From Pseudomonadota bacterium (lineage in GTDB: Bacteria; Pseudomonadota; Gammaproteobacteria; Woeseiales; Woeseiaceae), in NCBI GenBank assembly GCA_027295475.1, contig JAPUKV010000129.1, positions 1 to 17,370 of the forward strand: a stretch of 17,370 nucleotides of DNA, in the 5' to 3' direction. The notes beneath the pieces were generated by a model. That model was not told the DNA's origin, ran no database searches, and was given only the letters and a program-made list of their open reading frames with translations. Below are positions 15,897 through 17,370 of this stretch, piece after piece. How positions within the stretch are numbered: position 1 is the first letter of the stretch; each line of letters opens with the position of its first letter. Both the position numbers and the translations under genes were made by a program.

Positions 15897-16067
15897 ATGG
15901 GGTTGGAAAACACGATAACAGAGCAGGATATGGATGCGACTTCCCAGCAGTTTGTTCAGGGATTTCGCGATGACAACAAAGATTTCGAACCGGATCTGGC
16001 CGTGGATGGCCTTTCAGAATCCATTGTTTCCAGATTCATTCACCTGATTACGTTTGGCCGGTCGTAG
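15897..16067 (+). CDS. Small hypothetical protein, 56 residues
   Basis: An ORF too short for routine ORF listing but with good signals. ATG 15897 is preceded by GAGG at 15883-15886 (ten bases) and by AGAG closer in. The frame is closed just upstream by TAG at 15888-15890, so the start is well constrained. The product begins MGLENTITEQDMDATSQQF and has a strongly acidic middle (DDNKDFEPDLAVDG). It ends with a hydrophobic, possibly amphipathic helix (SIVSRFIHLITF) and GRS. No signal peptide or known domain is recognised. It sits between the repeat cluster and the two-helix membrane protein, about 190 bp upstream of the latter on the same strand. It could be a genuine small protein or the remnant of a longer gene. 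Confidence 0.5.
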   Translation: MGLENTITEQDMDATSQQFVQGFRDDNKDFEPDLAVDGLSESIVSRFIHLITFGRS

Positions 16068-16257
16068 GCAAGAGATTCGGAAGGCACGGGTGCACCGCCC
16101 GAATAATCCCTTCCAAACAGTAGCTTGATACGTTCGCCTGCGCACGTCCGGGCGCTCGGAAAATATCTCTGGATGTTTACTCACCACAGAGATTGGCTGG
16201 ACTAATGTGCGGCGGCGAAGCAGAATAAATTCAAGCTGACATGAGAAGGGACACGAT
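16068..16257. other. Intergenic interval without a supported gene
   Basis: Nothing convincing is seen here except a weak inverted repeat: GGAAGG near 16079 pairs with CCTTCC near 16110, enclosing CGGG...CCCG. The overlapping minus-strand frame (16014-16271) has an implausible composition. The last bases, GAGAAGGG at 16243-16250, are the ribosome-binding site of the next gene. Confidence 0.5.
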
Positions 16258-16479
16258 ATGTGGGTGTCCAAGCCAATCTACGAAAGCCTGCCGTATTTCT
16301 ATTTGCTTGCAGGCGCCATCTCGCTGGCCGCCTCAATGTATCTGAACCACTGGTATTGGCCAACGATTTGTTTTGTCGTCGGTCTTCTGTGCCTGGTAGC
16401 TGGACTCGTCATCTGGCTGAAGCGTCGCGATCATCGCAATCAGGACCGGCGAACCAGCCAAAGCCACGACGTCCAGTAG
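16258..16479 (+). CDS. Small two-helix membrane protein
   Basis: A 73-residue protein with two predicted transmembrane helices: about 12-29 (PYFYLLAGAISLAASMYL) and 35-54 (PTICFVVGLLCLVAGLVIWL). They are joined by an aromatic turn (NHWYWP) and followed by a strongly basic, hydrophilic tail from residue 55 (KRRDHRNQDRR), which should lie in the cytoplasm. ATG 16258 has AAGGG about seven bases upstream, a good Shine-Dalgarno. I do not recognise a named family. It converges on the AAA-FHA ATPase gene with 28 bp between stops, so the two are not co-transcribed. Any functional link to that ATPase is inferred only from adjacency. Confidence 0.78.
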   Translation: MWVSKPIYESLPYFYLLAGAISLAASMYLNHWYWPTICFVVGLLCLVAGLVIWLKRRDHRNQDRRTSQSHDVQ

Positions 16480-16507
16480 ATGAAACATTCGGGCGCCGAG
16501 ACCATCG

Positions 16508-17370
16508 CTATCCCTGCTGTTCGTTTGCCAACGAATCTTTGCCGTTTCTGTCGGAGTTTCTGAGATCGGTATAGACGAGTTCGTGATATCCGAGTGAGAC
16601 CACGTCGCCGTCCTTAAGCAAAAACTTCATAGCGCGAGTCTCACCAATGAATACACCGTTGGTACTATTGAGGTCTTCGATCGTGCAACCGAAGTCATCG
16701 GTGATTAGCTGTGCGTGATGTCTGCTGACAAACTTGCTCTTGATGTAAATCTCATTGTCGGGAGATCGGCCGACAATAATCCGCCCAGCCTCGAACAAAT
16801 GTTCCGACAGCGTTTTCCCTTCGCTTCGAACCTCGATGCGCGTGAGATAGCCTGGCTTGCGCGTGTCAGGAACAAGATGTGCTACCTGCTGAGGCGTACC
16901 ATTCTTGAATTCATGCTCCTTCCAGTTCAGTTCTTCAACTGCCAAGAGTATGTCCTCGGTATCGACATCCTTCTTGTTGTCGGCGAAAGCGCACAAAAGG
17001 CCGGTATCACACAGCGTGTTGATTAATCGGGGTATGCCACCGGTGTAACGGTGAATTGATGCGAACGCATCATCCGCGATAAGGTCATTGTATTCTCCGC
17101 CCGCAATCTTCAGTCGGTGTTCGATGTATTCGCGCGTCTCCCGGCGGTCCAATGGGCCGATGTGGAAGCGTAACCTGACGCGCTGAACGAGTTGCTTGAG
17201 AGTCGGCGAATCCAGAGTTTCCTTGAGTTCTGGCTGACCGGCAAGAATGATTCGCAACACCTTTTCCTTGTGTGTGTCGATGCCTGACAACATGCGAATC
17301 TCTTCGAGTACCTTCTTGCTTAGGTTCTGCGCCTCATCGATGATCAGAATGACTTTCTTGCCATAAGAGT
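16508..17370 (-). CDS. GspA/ExeA-type AAA ATPase fused to a C-terminal FHA domain (5' end outside window)
   Basis: Partial gene: its N-terminus, including the Walker A motif, lies beyond the right edge. The visible 287 residues start just before a Walker B, KKVILIIDEAQNL (about 17330-17364). The ExeA-like ARMLSGID/IILAGQPEL region and a sensor-2-like GIPRLINTLCD follow. After a linker comes an FHA domain with its signature residues: GRS (175-177, counting from the methionine at 17293), SRHHA (190-194) and LNSTNG (208-213). FHA domains bind phosphothreonine, so a link to Ser/Thr phosphorylation is expected. GspA/ExeA-type ATPases act with GspB in placing type II secretin, and related ATPases occur in exopolysaccharide/PEP-CTERM loci. 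The methionine at 17293 is internal, because the conserved frame continues upstream to the window edge. Confidence 0.9.
   Translation of the reverse strand, partial: SYGKKVILIIDEAQNLSKKVLEEIRMLSGIDTHKEKVLRIILAGQPELKETLDSPTLKQLVQRVRLRFHIGPLDRRETREYIEHRLKIAGGEYNDLIADDAFASIHRYTGGIPRLINTLCDTGLLCAFADNKKDVDTEDILLAVEELNWKEHEFKNGTPQQVAHLVPDTRKPGYLTRIEVRSEGKTLSEHLFEAGRIIVGRSPDNEIYIKSKFVSRHHAQLITDDFGCTIEDLNSTNGVFIGETRAMKFLLKDGDVVSLGYHELVYTDLRNSDRNGKDSLANEQQG

Noticed and set aside
15596..15973. 125-residue plus-strand frame
   Set aside because: Runs through the palindromic repeats, overlaps the better supported 56-residue ORF and has no ribosome-binding site; its composition is cysteine-rich and not protein-like.
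16014..16271. 85-residue minus-strand frame
   Set aside because: Overlaps the 56-residue ORF and the start of the two-helix protein gene, with implausible composition.
17291..17293. Start codon of the AAA-FHA gene at the methionine at 17293
   Set aside because: The same frame continues upstream with a canonical Walker B motif to the window edge, so this methionine is internal and the gene is truncated by the window.

Overview
The window reads as a chromosomal stretch of a moderately GC-rich gammaproteobacterium. The products are typical of that class (YhdE-type Maf, RNase G, YhdP, TldD, the NIT1/YbeM-like amidase, RsfS/RlmH), and the order holA-nadD-rsfS-rlmH-maf-rng-yhdP-amidase-tldD resembles what I remember from Xanthomonadales-like lineages. 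The placement rests on protein content and gene order only. No tRNA, rRNA, CRISPR array, transposase, phage gene or integrase is visible.

Layout. (1) 1-3585, plus strand: an unassigned membrane protein, cysS (cysteinyl-tRNA synthetase), yidD (membrane-insertion efficiency factor) and a second unassigned membrane protein with a helical C-terminal tail. The last three overlap or nearly touch and look translationally coupled. (2) 3586-4556: a minus-strand MerC-domain membrane protein diverges from a plus-strand Trm112-like small protein. The AT-rich spacer between them contains a half-site resembling a Zur operator. (3) 4557-15586: a long same-strand housekeeping block with mostly tiny gaps. It covers the clamp-loader delta subunit, NAD biosynthesis (nadD), ribosome silencing and 23S rRNA methylation (rsfS, rlmH), nucleotide sanitation (maf), rRNA/mRNA processing (rng), envelope lipid homeostasis (yhdP), metabolite repair (nitrilase family) and peptide maturation/proteolysis (tldD). 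(4) 15587-16257: a non-housekeeping interval with a terminator-like hairpin, a cluster of REP-like inverted repeats and a probable 56-residue ORF. (5) 16258-17370: a 73-residue two-helix membrane protein converging on the C-terminal part of a GspA/ExeA-type AAA ATPase fused to an FHA domain, which runs off the right edge.

Most of the window is conventional. The parts that deserve attention are the MerC/Trm112 divergent pair, the repeat-rich interval after tldD with its small ORF, the AAA-FHA fusion with its small membrane neighbour, and a membrane-protein gene downstream of yidD that lacks any standard start codon at its apparent N-terminus.
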